Assembly: GCF_020103725.1 (NCBI RefSeq)
Contig: NZ_JAHXBG010000002.1
Span: forward strand, 700,896-764,895
Length of the DNA: 64,000 nucleotides
Reading direction: 5' to 3'
From: Hyalangium gracile
Lineage (GTDB): Bacteria; Myxococcota; Myxococcia; Myxococcales; Myxococcaceae
How positions within the stretch are numbered: position 1 is the first letter of the stretch; every line of letters starts with the position of its first letter. The position numbers were made by a program, and so were the translations under genes. Under the pieces are notes generated by a model. That model was not told the DNA's origin, made no database searches, and saw only the letters and a list, made by a program, of their open reading frames with translations. Positions 43,400 to 52,104 of this stretch are shown here, in pieces.

Positions 43400-44578
43400 T
43401 CAAGCGTACAGCAGGTAGGGCCTCCTTTGCTTCTCGAAGGCGTCCGTCTGGGCGGAGAAGCCCTCCACGAGCCTCTCCAGGGGCCACCCCTCTTCCATAC
43501 CCCGGCGTACCTGATCCGTGCCGCACAGCAGATCGAAGGCCGGCACGTCCTCGACGAACTCGTAGGCGTCCGCGCGCCAGGCGAACTTTCCTCCCGAGAC
43601 ATCCCGGACAGCCTGGAAGATGGCGATCCCCGTGCGCAGCGGCAGGAAGGTGCGTCGATCCGTCACGTGGATGAAGGCGCCGTTGCAGGACTCGCCCTTG
43701 AACTTGTCGAAGGTGGGCGTAAAGCCCACGGGGCGGAAGGCGACGCCCGGCAGGCGCTCCTTCTCCAGCCGCGCCACCAGGGCCTCGGAGTCCAGCCACG
43801 GGGCGCCGAACTGCTCGAAGGGGCGGCAGGTGCCGCGGCCCTCGGAGACGTTGGTCCCCTCGCCCAGGCACATGCCGGGATAGACGAGCGCGGTGTCCGG
43901 CGTGGGCATGTTGGGCGAGGGCGAGATGAAGGGCAGCCCGGTGTCGGGCCAGTACATCTCCCGGCGCCAGCCCTCGCAGGGCACCACCGTCAGCTCGCAC
44001 CCGAGGCCGAACTCGGCATTGAAGAGCCGGGCCAGCTCCCCCGCCGTCATGCCGTGGCGGTTGGGCAGCGGGTACAGGCCCACGAAGGAGCGGTAGCGCT
44101 CGCCCACCAGGTTTCCCTCCAGGGCGGTGCCGCCCAGCGGGTTGGGCCGATCCAGCACGAAGAAGGGCACCTTCGCCTGGGCCGCCACCTTCATGGCCAG
44201 CGCCATGGTGTACACGTAGGTGTAGTAGCGGGCGCCCACGTCCTGGATGTCGAAGACGAGCGCATCCAGCCCCGCGAGCCACTCCTTCTTGGGAGACAGC
44301 GACTCGAAGGTAGAGCCGTAGAGGCTGTGCACGGGCACGCCGGTGCGTCTGTCACGGGCCTCGCCCACGGCCACCATGTACTGGGCCTCGCCGCGAATGC
44401 CGTGCTCCGGCCCGAAGAGCGCCGCCAGCGTCACCCCCGGCGTCTGCGCCAGCAGATCCGCCAGGTGACGGAAGCGCGAGTCCACGCTCGTGGGATTGAC
44501 GATGGCGCCCACGCGCTTGCCCTCGAGCGCGGAGAAGCCCTGCTCCACCCACACATCCAGTCCCGTCTTCACCTTCAT
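43400..44578 (-). CDS. NamZ-type exo-beta-N-acetylmuramidase (DUF1343)
   Basis: A 392-residue protein of the DUF1343 family, whose founding member NamZ removes MurNAc from the non-reducing end of peptidoglycan fragments. Recognisable blocks: LFGPEHGIRGEAQ (about residue 55, with the active-site Glu-His), LVFDIQDVGARYYTYVYTMA, LDRPNPLGG, LPNRHGMTAGELA and GTNVSEGRGTCRPFEQFGAPW. No signal peptide is seen, so it may act on recycled wall fragments in the cytoplasm, or be exported otherwise. It is the first gene of a short operon with the phosphoesterase-like gene and nadD. Confidence 0.9.
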   Translation of the reverse strand: MKVKTGLDVWVEQGFSALEGKRVGAIVNPTSVDSRFRHLADLLAQTPGVTLAALFGPEHGIRGEAQYMVAVGEARDRRTGVPVHSLYGSTFESLSPKKEWLAGLDALVFDIQDVGARYYTYVYTMALAMKVAAQAKVPFFVLDRPNPLGGTALEGNLVGERYRSFVGLYPLPNRHGMTAGELARLFNAEFGLGCELTVVPCEGWRREMYWPDTGLPFISPSPNMPTPDTALVYPGMCLGEGTNVSEGRGTCRPFEQFGAPWLDSEALVARLEKERLPGVAFRPVGFTPTFDKFKGESCNGAFIHVTDRRTFLPLRTGIAIFQAVRDVSGGKFAWRADAYEFVEDVPAFDLLCGTDQVRRGMEEGWPLERLVEGFSAQTDAFEKQRRPYLLYA

Positions 44579-44617
44579 CCCGGTAGCCCTCCGCGCCTGG
44601 GGCCATGCCCCCGCGCC

Positions 44618-45922
44618 TCAGTCATTGCCCAGGCGCTTGAGCGCCTCCTGCGCCGCGCGCCGCGAGTTGCAGCCGCCGAGCCCCGTGCCGAGGAAGCCCT
44701 TGGAGCCACCCTCCTCCGGCCCGTCCTCCTCGGCCAGATCCTCCAGCTCGCCTCGGGCGCTCTTCAGCTTCAGGGCCACGATGGCCCCCACCGCCGCCGT
44801 GCGCACACCGCACTCCTTGTGCCCCAGCAGATCGATGATGCGGTCCTCGGCGTTGGAGCTGCCTTGCTTCACGGCCGCCGCGTAGTGCTCCACGGCCTCG
44901 CGCATGTCGCCTCGGGCCTCGCCCAGCTGCGCGAGCAGGTACTCCATCCGCTCGGGGCGCCGGGCCTCCTCCGCCTGGATGATCTTCCGAGCCTTCTCCG
45001 CGAGCTCAGCCCGCTTCCCAGGGGGGGCGTCCTCCACGGCGGCGATGGCGCGCTCCGAGGAGCTGGGGCCGAGCATCACCACCGCCACGCCCATCACCAC
45101 CGCCAGGGCTCCAACTCCCAGCGCCAGACGCGGCCCGCTCAGCCCGGGAGGCAGCTTCGAGCGCAGTCCCGGCGGCAGACGCTCGGGGAGGCCCTGGAGG
45201 AACCGCGAAGCGCCAGCCCACCCGCGCCCCACCAGCCCCTTGGCCTGCACCCCCACCACCGCGGCGCGCTGGCCGACCGCGGAGAGCGCGTTGCCGGCGG
45301 AGCCCGGCTGCTCACCCAGCCGCGCCAGGGCCATGTTGGCGAAGGGCGGCCCATCGTGGGTGACACCGGCCGGCGCGGGCAGCGGCGTCACCGGCGCCTC
45401 CATGCGGTAGGGCCCCTTCGGGACGCGGAAGACACGGATCTTCCCGGGGATGCCCTTGAGCTCGAACGCGCCCACCTCCTGCGAGGGCACCTCCGCCTTG
45501 TTCATGGAGAGGTACACGGCCTCGGTGAAGAAGACCTCGCCGGCGTCGGTGATGCCCTCCACGCGGGCGGCGATGTTCACCGGCTCGCCGAAGACGTCAT
45601 TGGACTCGACGCGCACCTCGCCCACGTTGATGGCCACGCGCACGTGGAGCTGCTCGCTCTCGGGAGCCGAGCGGTTGTACTGCCAGAGCCGATCCTGGAT
45701 CGCCACGCCGCTGAGGACCGCCTGGGTGGGCGACTCGAAGGTGACGAGGAACGCGTCGCCGATGGACTTCAGGATCTTCCCACCGAAGGCGGTGAACAGC
45801 GGCGCCAGCAAGTCGTGGTGCACCCGCAGCAGGCGCTGGTTCTCCTCATGAGTCTGCCGGCTGGTGCGCTCGGTGAACCCTTGGATGTCGGTGAAGACGA
45901 TGGCGAGGTTGGCGGTCTTCAA
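44618..45922 (-). CDS. Class III adenylate/guanylate cyclase, membrane-anchored
   Basis: A protein of about 434 residues. An N-terminal class III catalytic domain is clear: metal-binding IVFTDIQGFTERTS, the second Asp in ILKSIGDAFLVTFE, and FGEPVNIAARVEGI with the transition-state Asn and Arg. A linker, a single transmembrane helix (LALGVGALAVVMGVAVVML, about 265-285) and an Ala/Glu-rich helical C-terminus with TPR- or HEAT-like features follow. The start is unclear: I used a TTG at 45922 just before KTANLAIVF, since no ATG is in frame until 46228, inside the upstream TPR gene. The catalytic domain thus starts almost at the N-terminus. It makes cAMP or cGMP. Confidence 0.85.
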   Translation of the reverse strand: MKTANLAIVFTDIQGFTERTSRQTHEENQRLLRVHHDLLAPLFTAFGGKILKSIGDAFLVTFESPTQAVLSGVAIQDRLWQYNRSAPESEQLHVRVAINVGEVRVESNDVFGEPVNIAARVEGITDAGEVFFTEAVYLSMNKAEVPSQEVGAFELKGIPGKIRVFRVPKGPYRMEAPVTPLPAPAGVTHDGPPFANMALARLGEQPGSAGNALSAVGQRAAVVGVQAKGLVGRGWAGASRFLQGLPERLPPGLRSKLPPGLSGPRLALGVGALAVVMGVAVVMLGPSSSERAIAAVEDAPPGKRAELAEKARKIIQAEEARRPERMEYLLAQLGEARGDMREAVEHYAAAVKQGSSNAEDRIIDLLGHKECGVRTAAVGAIVALKLKSARGELEDLAEEDGPEEGGSKGFLGTGLGGCNSRRAAQEALKRLGND

Positions 45923-45987
45923 GGCCCGCGCAGTGTATGCGTCGGCGCTCGCAGCGCAATCGAACAGGGCCCGCTCCGTCCGTTCGC

Positions 45988-46686
45988 CTACCGACGAGAC
46001 GGCTTGAGCGTTCGCAGGCGGCGCTTGGGCGCGGGCTCCTCGAGCTCCTTGCGCAGCTTCTGGGCGAGCTTCTCCCTGCCCATCCGCTCGTACAGCTCGG
46101 CGAGCCGCCGGACCACCAGCGGGCTGTCCGGCTGGTACTCGCGCGCCGCGAGCAATTCGCGCTCGGCATCCGCGGCCCGTCCCTGGGGCTCCAGCACCTG
46201 GGCGAGCAGCAGGCGTACCTGCACCCACTCGGGCCGGGCCTTGGCGAGGAAGCGGTAGTGGTACTCCGCCTTGAGCCAGTCGCCCCGGGCCATCCAGAGG
46301 CCGGCCACGCGAAAGCGCGCCTCCTCATAAGAGGGGCGATAGAGGAGCGCCGTCTCGTAGGCCTGGGCAGCGAGCAGGGGTTGTCCCCTTTCCTCGCACA
46401 GCAACCCACGTAGGTAGTAGGCGCGAGGGTTCGTGGGAGCCAGAGCGGAGGCCACATCCAGCTGGGCCTCGGTGCGCTCCAGCTCTCCGCCGAGCTTCAG
46501 CATGAGCCGAGCGGCCTCCAGGCGGGGCAGTTCCCAGGCGGGCCAGGTGTTGATGACGGACTCCACCTCCGCGAGTGCTCCCGCGGTGTCCCCCGCCTCT
46601 TCCCGGGCGAGGGCCTGCGTCAGGGCGGTGTCCGCGGGGGCGTCGAGAGCGCCCGCCAAAGCGCCCGCAAGCATGAGCCACACCAT
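45988..46686 (-). CDS. TPR-repeat protein
   Basis: A 232-residue protein with an N-terminal hydrophobic stretch (MVWLMLAGALAGALDAP) that may be a signal. At least four tetratricopeptide units follow: ALAREEAGDTAGALAEVESVI, LEAARLMLKLGGELERTEAQ, YYLRGLLCEERGQPLLAAQA, RFRVAGLWMARGDWLKAEYH and one more before a basic tail (PKRRLRTLKPSRR). TPR proteins scaffold protein complexes; no specific partner is indicated. The ATG at 46686 follows a 72-base gap from the divergent mutS2. The cyclase gene lies 65 bases downstream on the same strand. Confidence 0.85.
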   Translation of the reverse strand: MVWLMLAGALAGALDAPADTALTQALAREEAGDTAGALAEVESVINTWPAWELPRLEAARLMLKLGGELERTEAQLDVASALAPTNPRAYYLRGLLCEERGQPLLAAQAYETALLYRPSYEEARFRVAGLWMARGDWLKAEYHYRFLAKARPEWVQVRLLLAQVLEPQGRAADAERELLAAREYQPDSPLVVRRLAELYERMGREKLAQKLRKELEEPAPKRRLRTLKPSRR

Positions 46687-46758
46687 GGGCGGCTGATAAC
46701 AGAGGGCACTGGCCCCCTCAATGTTCCCTTGACGGCCCCCAGGGCCAGGCATGAAACC

Positions 46759-49158
46759 ATGTCCGTGCAGATAGCCCAACGAACCCTCGAGGATCTCGGC
46801 TTCGCGGAGGTGCTCCGCGCACTGGCCCAACGTTGCCGGACGGCGCCTGGCAAGGAGCGCGCGCTGGCCCGCCCCTTCCTGGACACCGAGGACCAGGTCA
46901 CCGACGCGCTCTCCCTGGTGGCCGAGGCCCGACTGCTGGCCCAGGAGCAGTTCTCGCTCCCACTCGGCGGCGTGAGTGACTTGAGGGACGCGGTGAACCG
47001 GGCCTCCAAGGGAGGCATGCTGGAGCCGCGGGATCTCATTGCCTCCGCGCAGCTCCTCTATGCGTTTGCCCGCACCCGCGAGGCCCTGGAGGAGCGAGAG
47101 GAGACAGTGCCCATGCTGGCGACGCTCGGACGCCGGCTCCCGATGCTGGAGGTGCTCGCATCTCGCATCGATCGCAGCTTCGAGCCCGACGGCACCATCT
47201 CCGACCGGGCGAGTCCGGAACTGAAGGAGGCGCGGGACCGGGCCAACGGGCTGCACCGTCGCATCAAGACGCGGCTGGACGAGCTGCTCCACGACGAGGG
47301 CTTCCTGCCGAAGCTGCGTGAGAACTACTACACGCTGCGCAACGGCCGGTACGTGGTGCCGGTGGTGTCCAACTTCCGGGGCGAGGTGCCGGGCATCGTC
47401 CACAACGCCAGCCAGACGGGGCAGACGCTCTTCATCGAGCCGCAGGCGATGGTGAGCATGGGCAACGATCTGGCGATTGCCCAGTCGATGGTGGCCGAGG
47501 AGGAGCGGCGCATCCTGCAGGAGCTGTCCAACCAGCTCGGCAAGGAGTCGGACCGGGTGCTGGAGGGGCTGGCGGCGGTGGCGGAGCTGGACGAGGCGGA
47601 GGCGGCGGCGATGCTGGCGGCGGATCTGGACGCCCACTCCCCCACGTTCACCGGCGTGGACGAGCTGACGCTGTACCAGCTGCGCCACCCGCTGCTGGTG
47701 CTCAAGGGCGGGCAGGTGGTGTCCAACGACGTGGTGCTCACGGGCGAGGCGCGGGCGCTGGTGGTGTCCGGCCCGAACGCGGGCGGCAAGACGGTGACGC
47801 TGACGGCGGTGGGGCTGTGCTCGCTGATGCTGCGCTGCGGCCTGCCCATCCCGGTGGAGAACGGCTCGAGGATGCCGCTCTACCGCTCGGTGAACTCGAC
47901 GGTGGGCGATGCGCAGGACCTGTCCCAGGGCCTGTCCACGTTCAGCGCGCACGTGGTGAGTCTGCGAGACATCGGGGCGCAGGTGAGCAAGGGCTCGTTG
48001 GTGCTCATCGACGAGATCGCCGCGGACACGGATCCGCGCGAGGGCGCGGCGATCGCGATCGCGGTGCTGGAGGAGTTGCTGGACAAGGGAGCGGTGGTGC
48101 TGGTGACCACGCACCTGGAGGAGCTCAAGGCCCTGGCCCACATGGACAAACGCTTCCTGAACGCGCGAGTGGGCTTCGATCCGAAGAAGATGGCGCCCAC
48201 GTACCGGCTGCAGCTGGGCGCGGCGGGAGCCTCGTCGGCCATCGACGTGGCGGCGCGGATGGGGCTGCCGGAGCGCATCTGCCAGCGCGCGAGGGACCTG
48301 TCGCTGAACGCGGGAGGCCCGCTGGCCAAGGCGCTTGCGGCGGCCGAGGAGGAGCGGCGGCGGCTGACGGAGGAGCTGGAGAAGGCGAAGGCGGCGGCCG
48401 AGGCGGCGGAGAAGCTGCGCAAGGAGCTGGAGGCGCAGAAGCAGACGTTCGAGCGGGAGCGCAAGGAGAAGATGATGCGCTTCAACGAGGACGTGGCGGC
48501 GGCCAGCGAGCACGCGGCGGCGGAGGTCCGCTCCCTGCTCCAGACGTTGCGAGCGCAGACCAACGAGAAGGCGGCGCAGGAGGCGCGAGCGGCGCTGCAG
48601 CAGCGAGCCGAGGAGGCGGCGAAGCGGGCCAAGGAGGCGCGGGCGGAGCTCTATCAGGTGCAGGCACCGCAGCCGCCGACGTTGAAGGTGGGCGCGTGGG
48701 TGCGACACTCGGGGCTCGACAAGGACGTGGAGATCCTCGAGCTGCACGACGGAGAGGCGCTGGTGGCGGCCGGGTTGCTGAAGATGCGAGTGCCGGTGTC
48801 GGAGCTGTCGGGCTCGCGGACGGCGAAGCCGCAGCAGAAGTTCCCGGAGCGCAACAAGCAGGAAGCGCACCTGAAGAAGGCGGCGGCGGCGGCGCCAGCG
48901 GAGGTGCAGGCGACGAACTTCCGCTGCGACGTGCGCGGCATGCGAGCCGACGAGGCGCTGACGGAGGTGGAGCAGTTCCTCGACCAGGGCATGCGCAGCG
49001 GCGAGGAGGCGGCACTGATCATCCACGGCCACGGCACGGGGGCGCTCAAGCAAGCCATCCGCGACTACCTGGCCAACTCGCCCTACATCCGCATGTTCCG
49101 GCCGGGCGAGAGCCACGAGGGCGGCGACGGCGTCACGGTGGTGGCGCTGCGCGCGTAG
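46759..49158 (+). CDS. mutS2: MutS2, recombination-inhibiting ATPase/nuclease
   Basis: A 799-residue MutS2. Domains: core/lever helices (about 1-310), MutS-type ATPase with Walker A VSGPNAGGKTVTL (about 337) and SLVLIDEIAADTDPREGAA, a long Ala/Glu/Lys coiled coil (about 515-640), a KOW-like linker and a C-terminal Smr domain (FRCDVRGMRADEALTEVEQF; LIIHGHGTGALKQAIRDYL). MutS2 binds branched DNA and limits homologous recombination; in some bacteria it rescues collided ribosomes. Start: the second ATG, giving the conserved SVQIAQRTLEDLGF. A tRNA 3' remnant follows the stop within ten bases. Confidence 0.96.
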   Translation: MSVQIAQRTLEDLGFAEVLRALAQRCRTAPGKERALARPFLDTEDQVTDALSLVAEARLLAQEQFSLPLGGVSDLRDAVNRASKGGMLEPRDLIASAQLLYAFARTREALEEREETVPMLATLGRRLPMLEVLASRIDRSFEPDGTISDRASPELKEARDRANGLHRRIKTRLDELLHDEGFLPKLRENYYTLRNGRYVVPVVSNFRGEVPGIVHNASQTGQTLFIEPQAMVSMGNDLAIAQSMVAEEERRILQELSNQLGKESDRVLEGLAAVAELDEAEAAAMLAADLDAHSPTFTGVDELTLYQLRHPLLVLKGGQVVSNDVVLTGEARALVVSGPNAGGKTVTLTAVGLCSLMLRCGLPIPVENGSRMPLYRSVNSTVGDAQDLSQGLSTFSAHVVSLRDIGAQVSKGSLVLIDEIAADTDPREGAAIAIAVLEELLDKGAVVLVTTHLEELKALAHMDKRFLNARVGFDPKKMAPTYRLQLGAAGASSAIDVAARMGLPERICQRARDLSLNAGGPLAKALAAAEEERRRLTEELEKAKAAAEAAEKLRKELEAQKQTFERERKEKMMRFNEDVAAASEHAAAEVRSLLQTLRAQTNEKAAQEARAALQQRAEEAAKRAKEARAELYQVQAPQPPTLKVGAWVRHSGLDKDVEILELHDGEALVAAGLLKMRVPVSELSGSRTAKPQQKFPERNKQEAHLKKAAAAAPAEVQATNFRCDVRGMRADEALTEVEQFLDQGMRSGEEAALIIHGHGTGALKQAIRDYLANSPYIRMFRPGESHEGGDGVTVVALRA

Positions 49159-49168
49159 ACCTCCGAGG

Positions 49169-49198
49169 GCACGGGTTCAAGTCCCGTGCTCCTCACCA
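49169..49198 (+). other. 3' end of a tRNA (T arm, acceptor strand and CCA) without the rest
   Basis: The stretch contains ACGGG, TTCAAGT, CCCGT (a T stem and canonical GTTCAAGTC T loop), then exactly eight bases (GCTCCTC and A) and CCA. This is the spacing of positions 49-76 of a tRNA whose acceptor 5' strand would be GAGGAGC. No D arm or anticodon arm lies upstream; that DNA is the mutS2 end. Such fragments are left at attachment sites of elements that integrate into tRNA genes. The same bases can also form an 11-pair hairpin with one bulge, so a terminator is an alternative. Confidence 0.5.
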
Positions 49199-49237
49199 TT
49201 GAAAGCCTGGCAATCCTCAGGAGTTGCTGGGCTTGAA

Positions 49238-49262
49238 GTTGCCCCGGTCGAATCGGGGTAAC
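49238..49262. terminator. Hairpin downstream of the 160-residue gene
   Basis: GTTGCCCCG pairs with CGGGGTAAC (nine pairs, one wobble) around the loop GTCGAAT. It lies six bases beyond the stop of the minus-strand gene at 49269. There is no clear T-run, so it is a weak intrinsic-terminator candidate; it may also stop transcription from mutS2. Confidence 0.5.
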
Positions 49263-49268
49263 ACCAGC

Positions 49269-49751
49269 TCAGCCCTGGTCGTCGTCGTAGAAGACCATGC
49301 GGAGCTGCACTTCGTCCTCGGGTGCGGAGACGGTCCTGGCGGCGAGACGTCGCTCCCAGTCGAGCGCGGCCTCGAGCGCATCGCGGTTCTCCGGCTCGCC
49401 GCCGAGCTCCGAGAGCTTGCCGAGCGCCTCCTCCCCGCTTCGCACGAGCTCGAAGAGCTGGACGCCGACGGCATCGTTGCCGGAGTCGCCATACTCGACC
49501 TCCACTCCGAAAATGCGAGGACGGGCGAGCTCCGCCGCGAGCCGGGCAACGAGCATGGAGTCCGCGGACAGCCAGCAGCTCGTGCCGAGCTGGTATATGC
49601 GCGCGATGGAACACCCGCGTCGATGCTCAGTGAGCTCCTGATGCCCCTGCGCCTCGAAGACCCCTCGCAGGGCCTCGAGGCACGAGCGCTCGTCGGGCCA
49701 CGGCCCCACGATGGCGGTCCGCTCCTCCCAGGACTGGTTTTCGTCGCGCAT
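49269..49751 (-). CDS. Unknown 160-residue protein
   Basis: I do not recognise the family. From the ATG at 49751 the protein reads MRDENQSWEERTAIVGPWPD, contains CSIARIYQLGTSCWLSAD in the middle and ends with an acidic tail (VQLRMVFYDDDQG). It is hydrophilic, with no signal or membrane segment. The frame could start 31 codons further upstream, but that segment looks non-coding. Its setting, next to a tRNA remnant and before a kinase and lipoprotein pair, suggests accessory DNA. An immunity- or regulatory-type small protein is possible but unsupported. Confidence 0.6.
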   Translation of the reverse strand: MRDENQSWEERTAIVGPWPDERSCLEALRGVFEAQGHQELTEHRRGCSIARIYQLGTSCWLSADSMLVARLAAELARPRIFGVEVEYGDSGNDAVGVQLFELVRSGEEALGKLSELGGEPENRDALEAALDWERRLAARTVSAPEDEVQLRMVFYDDDQG

Positions 49752-49884
49752 GGGCAGAAGGTAGTCCTGGGCCGGGCGACCACCAAGGACTCGCGTTCCT
49801 GGCAGGAGGCAAGGTCTCTTCGACGGCTGAAGGAGGTCTTTCACTCTTGGCCCCGACGACCCATGGGGTAGGCTTCCGGTCCCC

Positions 49885-51246
49885 GTGGCCAGTGCTGCTC
49901 CACCCTCGCTCTCCCCTGCCCTCCTGCCTCCCGGTACCGAGGTGGGCCCCTGGCGCCTGGTGGCCTGGGCCGGCCAGGGTGTCCATGGCGCCGTCTACCG
50001 CGCCGTTCCTGCGCACTCCCAGCATGCTCCCGCCGTCGCGCTCAAGCTGGCGCTGCACCCCGAAGATCCTCGGTTCGCTCGCGAGGCCCAGCTGCTCTCC
50101 CGCCTGCGCCATCCGAGTGTTCCTCGCCTGTGGGATTCCGGCACCTGGCAGTCGCCCGATGGCACGCTCTACCCCTGGCTCGCCATGGACTGGGTGGACG
50201 GCGTGTCCCTGTACGAGTGGGCGGAGCAGCCTGCCACCTCCTCCCGTGCATGCTTCCGCGTGTTGGCCCAGTTGGCCCGGGCGCTCCAGGCCCTTCACGC
50301 CCTGGGCGCCGTGCACCGAGACCTGAAGGGGGAGAACGTCCGGGTGCGCCACTCCGACGGCCGCGCCATGCTCACGGACTTCGGCCTGGGCACCTTCCCG
50401 GGCGCGGAGCGACTCACCCCTCCCGCCACCTGCCTGGGCACGCCGCTCTACCGCTCCCCGGAAGCGGGCCTCTTCGATATCCACTCCCGGCGCCACCGCT
50501 CGCTTCACTATGTTCCCACCCCCGCCGATGATCTCTATGCGCTGGGAATGGTGGCTTGCCGGCTGCTGACCGGGGAGTACCCTGAATGGGTGGACCCCAC
50601 CCAGGATGAGAACGGCACCTGGAAGGTGCGCAAGGTGCGCAAGCCGGCCTCGCTTCGGGGGGTAGAGCCTTCAGTGCGTGCCTGCATTGTGCGCCTGCTC
50701 GCGGTGCGGCCCGAGCAGCGCGGCACGGCAGCGCAGTTCGCCGAGGCCCTGGAGCGAGCCGCTCACCCGCACTTCGAGCCGGCCAGGCCTTCAGTGCCTG
50801 GGCGTCCGGGGCGGTGGCCATGGCTCGCGCCGGCGGTGGGCCTGGCGTTGGGCGTGTGGGGAGGATGGCTCGCTTCCGAGCAGACCGAGGGGACCCACTC
50901 GCGTGCCCAAGCGAGGACCGAGGCAGCGCCGCGGGACGCGGGCACGGCGGGGCTTGGAGAGGCCGCCTGCACTGCCGCCACAGTGCAGGCTCCGGAGGCT
51001 TCGTTGCACGAGCCTCTCGCGGAGAACCCCCTCCCCGAGCCTCAACCGAAGCAGCTGCGCCCGGATGGGCGAGGGCGTTGTCCTCACAGGCGCCAGGTGG
51101 CTCTCAACGGCGCGTGCTGGATTCCCTTCGATCCGGAAGCGTGCGAGGCCGCTGTCGCCAACGGGTACTTGTTCAAGGGAAAGTGCTACGTGCCAGCCCT
51201 GTCCCCGGATCGCCCCTCCACGTCCCACCCCACGCGCCCACCTTGA
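49885..51246 (+). CDS. Membrane-anchored Ser/Thr protein kinase
   Basis: A 453-residue Hanks-type kinase. Gly-rich loop GQGVHGAVY (30-38), catalytic Lys54 (VALKL), HRDLKGEN (144-151), DFG (165-167) and an APE-like YRSPEAG are present, so it should be active. A single transmembrane segment (WPWLAPAVGLALGVWGGWLAS, about 312-332) leads to an external tail with a Cys pattern (GRCPHRRQ, NGACWIPFD, EACEAAV, GKCYVP) common to many myxobacterial kinases. The start is GTG at 49885. Such kinases relay envelope or developmental signals; targets are unknown. Confidence 0.93.
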   Translation: MASAAPPSLSPALLPPGTEVGPWRLVAWAGQGVHGAVYRAVPAHSQHAPAVALKLALHPEDPRFAREAQLLSRLRHPSVPRLWDSGTWQSPDGTLYPWLAMDWVDGVSLYEWAEQPATSSRACFRVLAQLARALQALHALGAVHRDLKGENVRVRHSDGRAMLTDFGLGTFPGAERLTPPATCLGTPLYRSPEAGLFDIHSRRHRSLHYVPTPADDLYALGMVACRLLTGEYPEWVDPTQDENGTWKVRKVRKPASLRGVEPSVRACIVRLLAVRPEQRGTAAQFAEALERAAHPHFEPARPSVPGRPGRWPWLAPAVGLALGVWGGWLASEQTEGTHSRAQARTEAAPRDAGTAGLGEAACTAATVQAPEASLHEPLAENPLPEPQPKQLRPDGRGRCPHRRQVALNGACWIPFDPEACEAAVANGYLFKGKCYVPALSPDRPSTSHPTRPP

Positions 51247-51271
51247 GCCTGAGGGCCGTCTTTCCCAACCG

Positions 51272-51400
51272 CACCCGTCATGGCCGGCGGCCTTCGCCGG
51301 GCTCGCCGCACGGCTCCGCGCCGCCCTCGGCAAGGTGGCGCTCTCGATCGAGCACGTCGGCGCCACCGCCGTTCCCGGCCTGCCGGCGAAGTCGATCTCG
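51272..51400 (+). pseudogene. Fragment of a GrpB/UPF0157-family gene
   Basis: One frame reads HPSWPAAFAGLAARLRAALG and then IEHVGATAVPGLPAKSI, the N-terminal signature of GrpB (UPF0157) proteins, which usually have 170-200 residues and often continue with a conserved Asp motif. Here the match stops abruptly and the sequence runs into the start of the lipoprotein gene at 51412. No start codon is evident, since upstream is the kinase C-terminus. It is a broken remnant, likely marking a junction. Confidence 0.65.
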
Positions 51401-51411
51401 GAGGCTCCCAT

Positions 51412-52104
51412 ATGGCCAGGCTGGTACTCCTGCTGCTGATTTGCTCCGTCCTAACGGGCTGCGCGTCGATGACACCCCTGCCCGCTCGGCGGACGAACCT
51501 CACGCCCGTACTGACGCATCAGCGCAGCAATGAGAGGCAGCAGCAGCACCACGGACGGAGCGCCCGTCAGACCGTGGCGCAGGCGAACTCCGGGCGCGCA
51601 GCGGGAGAGATTGAGAGCGCGGTCTCAAGTGATACCTCGGCGCCCGAGCAGCAGAACGTCCCCATGACACGTCGCGCCGTACGTACTGCCCTGGGCGAGG
51701 TGCAGTCCTCCACGAATGCCCTGGCCAGTGCGCTCTCGAGGCTCGCGACTCGTCCACCGGGTGTGAGCAATCGAAGCTTGAGCGGCGTCAACGGCGCCTT
51801 CACCCGCCACCTCGACTATGGCTTCTACCAATTGCCATGGCTTCGCGGCGCTCTGGCGAGCGTCACCACGCTGACGGATGTGAGCTCACAAGTGGCTGAC
51901 GCCGACATGGAGCTGGCCCTGCTACGCATGAGCGGCCCCCGGCTTCAGGCGGCCATGTCCGGTACCCTGCTGCTCGCCGCGTGGGTGGACTTTCTCAATC
52001 TCGCCGATGTCGTGCTCCGAGAGTGCCCCGCCTACAGCGTCGAGAAGCTCGTCCGGGAGATGCACCGTGTGCACGCCATGAGCTTCGTTTCCGGGAGACG
52101 GTGA
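51412..52104 (+). CDS. Unknown lipoprotein paired with the next gene
   Basis: A 230-residue predicted lipoprotein with signal MARLVLLLLICSVLTGC and GGAGG seven bases before the ATG. A Gln/His/Ser-rich segment (QRSNERQQQHHGRSARQ) follows, then an amphipathic region with SSTNALASALSRLATRPPGV, HLDYGFYQLPWLRGALASV and a hydrophobic AAMSGTLLLAAWVDFLNLADVVL. No family is recognised. It overlaps the next gene by one base. Similar two-gene units of a lipoprotein and a small soluble protein exist in myxobacterial accessory regions, but a function has not been set. Confidence 0.75.
   Translation: MARLVLLLLICSVLTGCASMTPLPARRTNLTPVLTHQRSNERQQQHHGRSARQTVAQANSGRAAGEIESAVSSDTSAPEQQNVPMTRRAVRTALGEVQSSTNALASALSRLATRPPGVSNRSLSGVNGAFTRHLDYGFYQLPWLRGALASVTTLTDVSSQVADADMELALLRMSGPRLQAAMSGTLLLAAWVDFLNLADVVLRECPAYSVEKLVREMHRVHAMSFVSGRR

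Noticed and set aside
43427..46258. 943-residue plus-strand open frame
   Set aside because: Antisense to the NamZ-type and cyclase genes; composition is that of a shadow frame.
49117..49198. Complete tRNA gene overlapping the mutS2 end
   Set aside because: No D arm or anticodon arm can be folded upstream of the T arm; only the 3' part is tRNA-like.
49247..49268. Second tRNA-like T arm in the hairpin at 49238-49262
   Set aside because: The loop lacks the TT pair and the CCA-like ACACCA is at the wrong distance, so it is treated as a plain hairpin.
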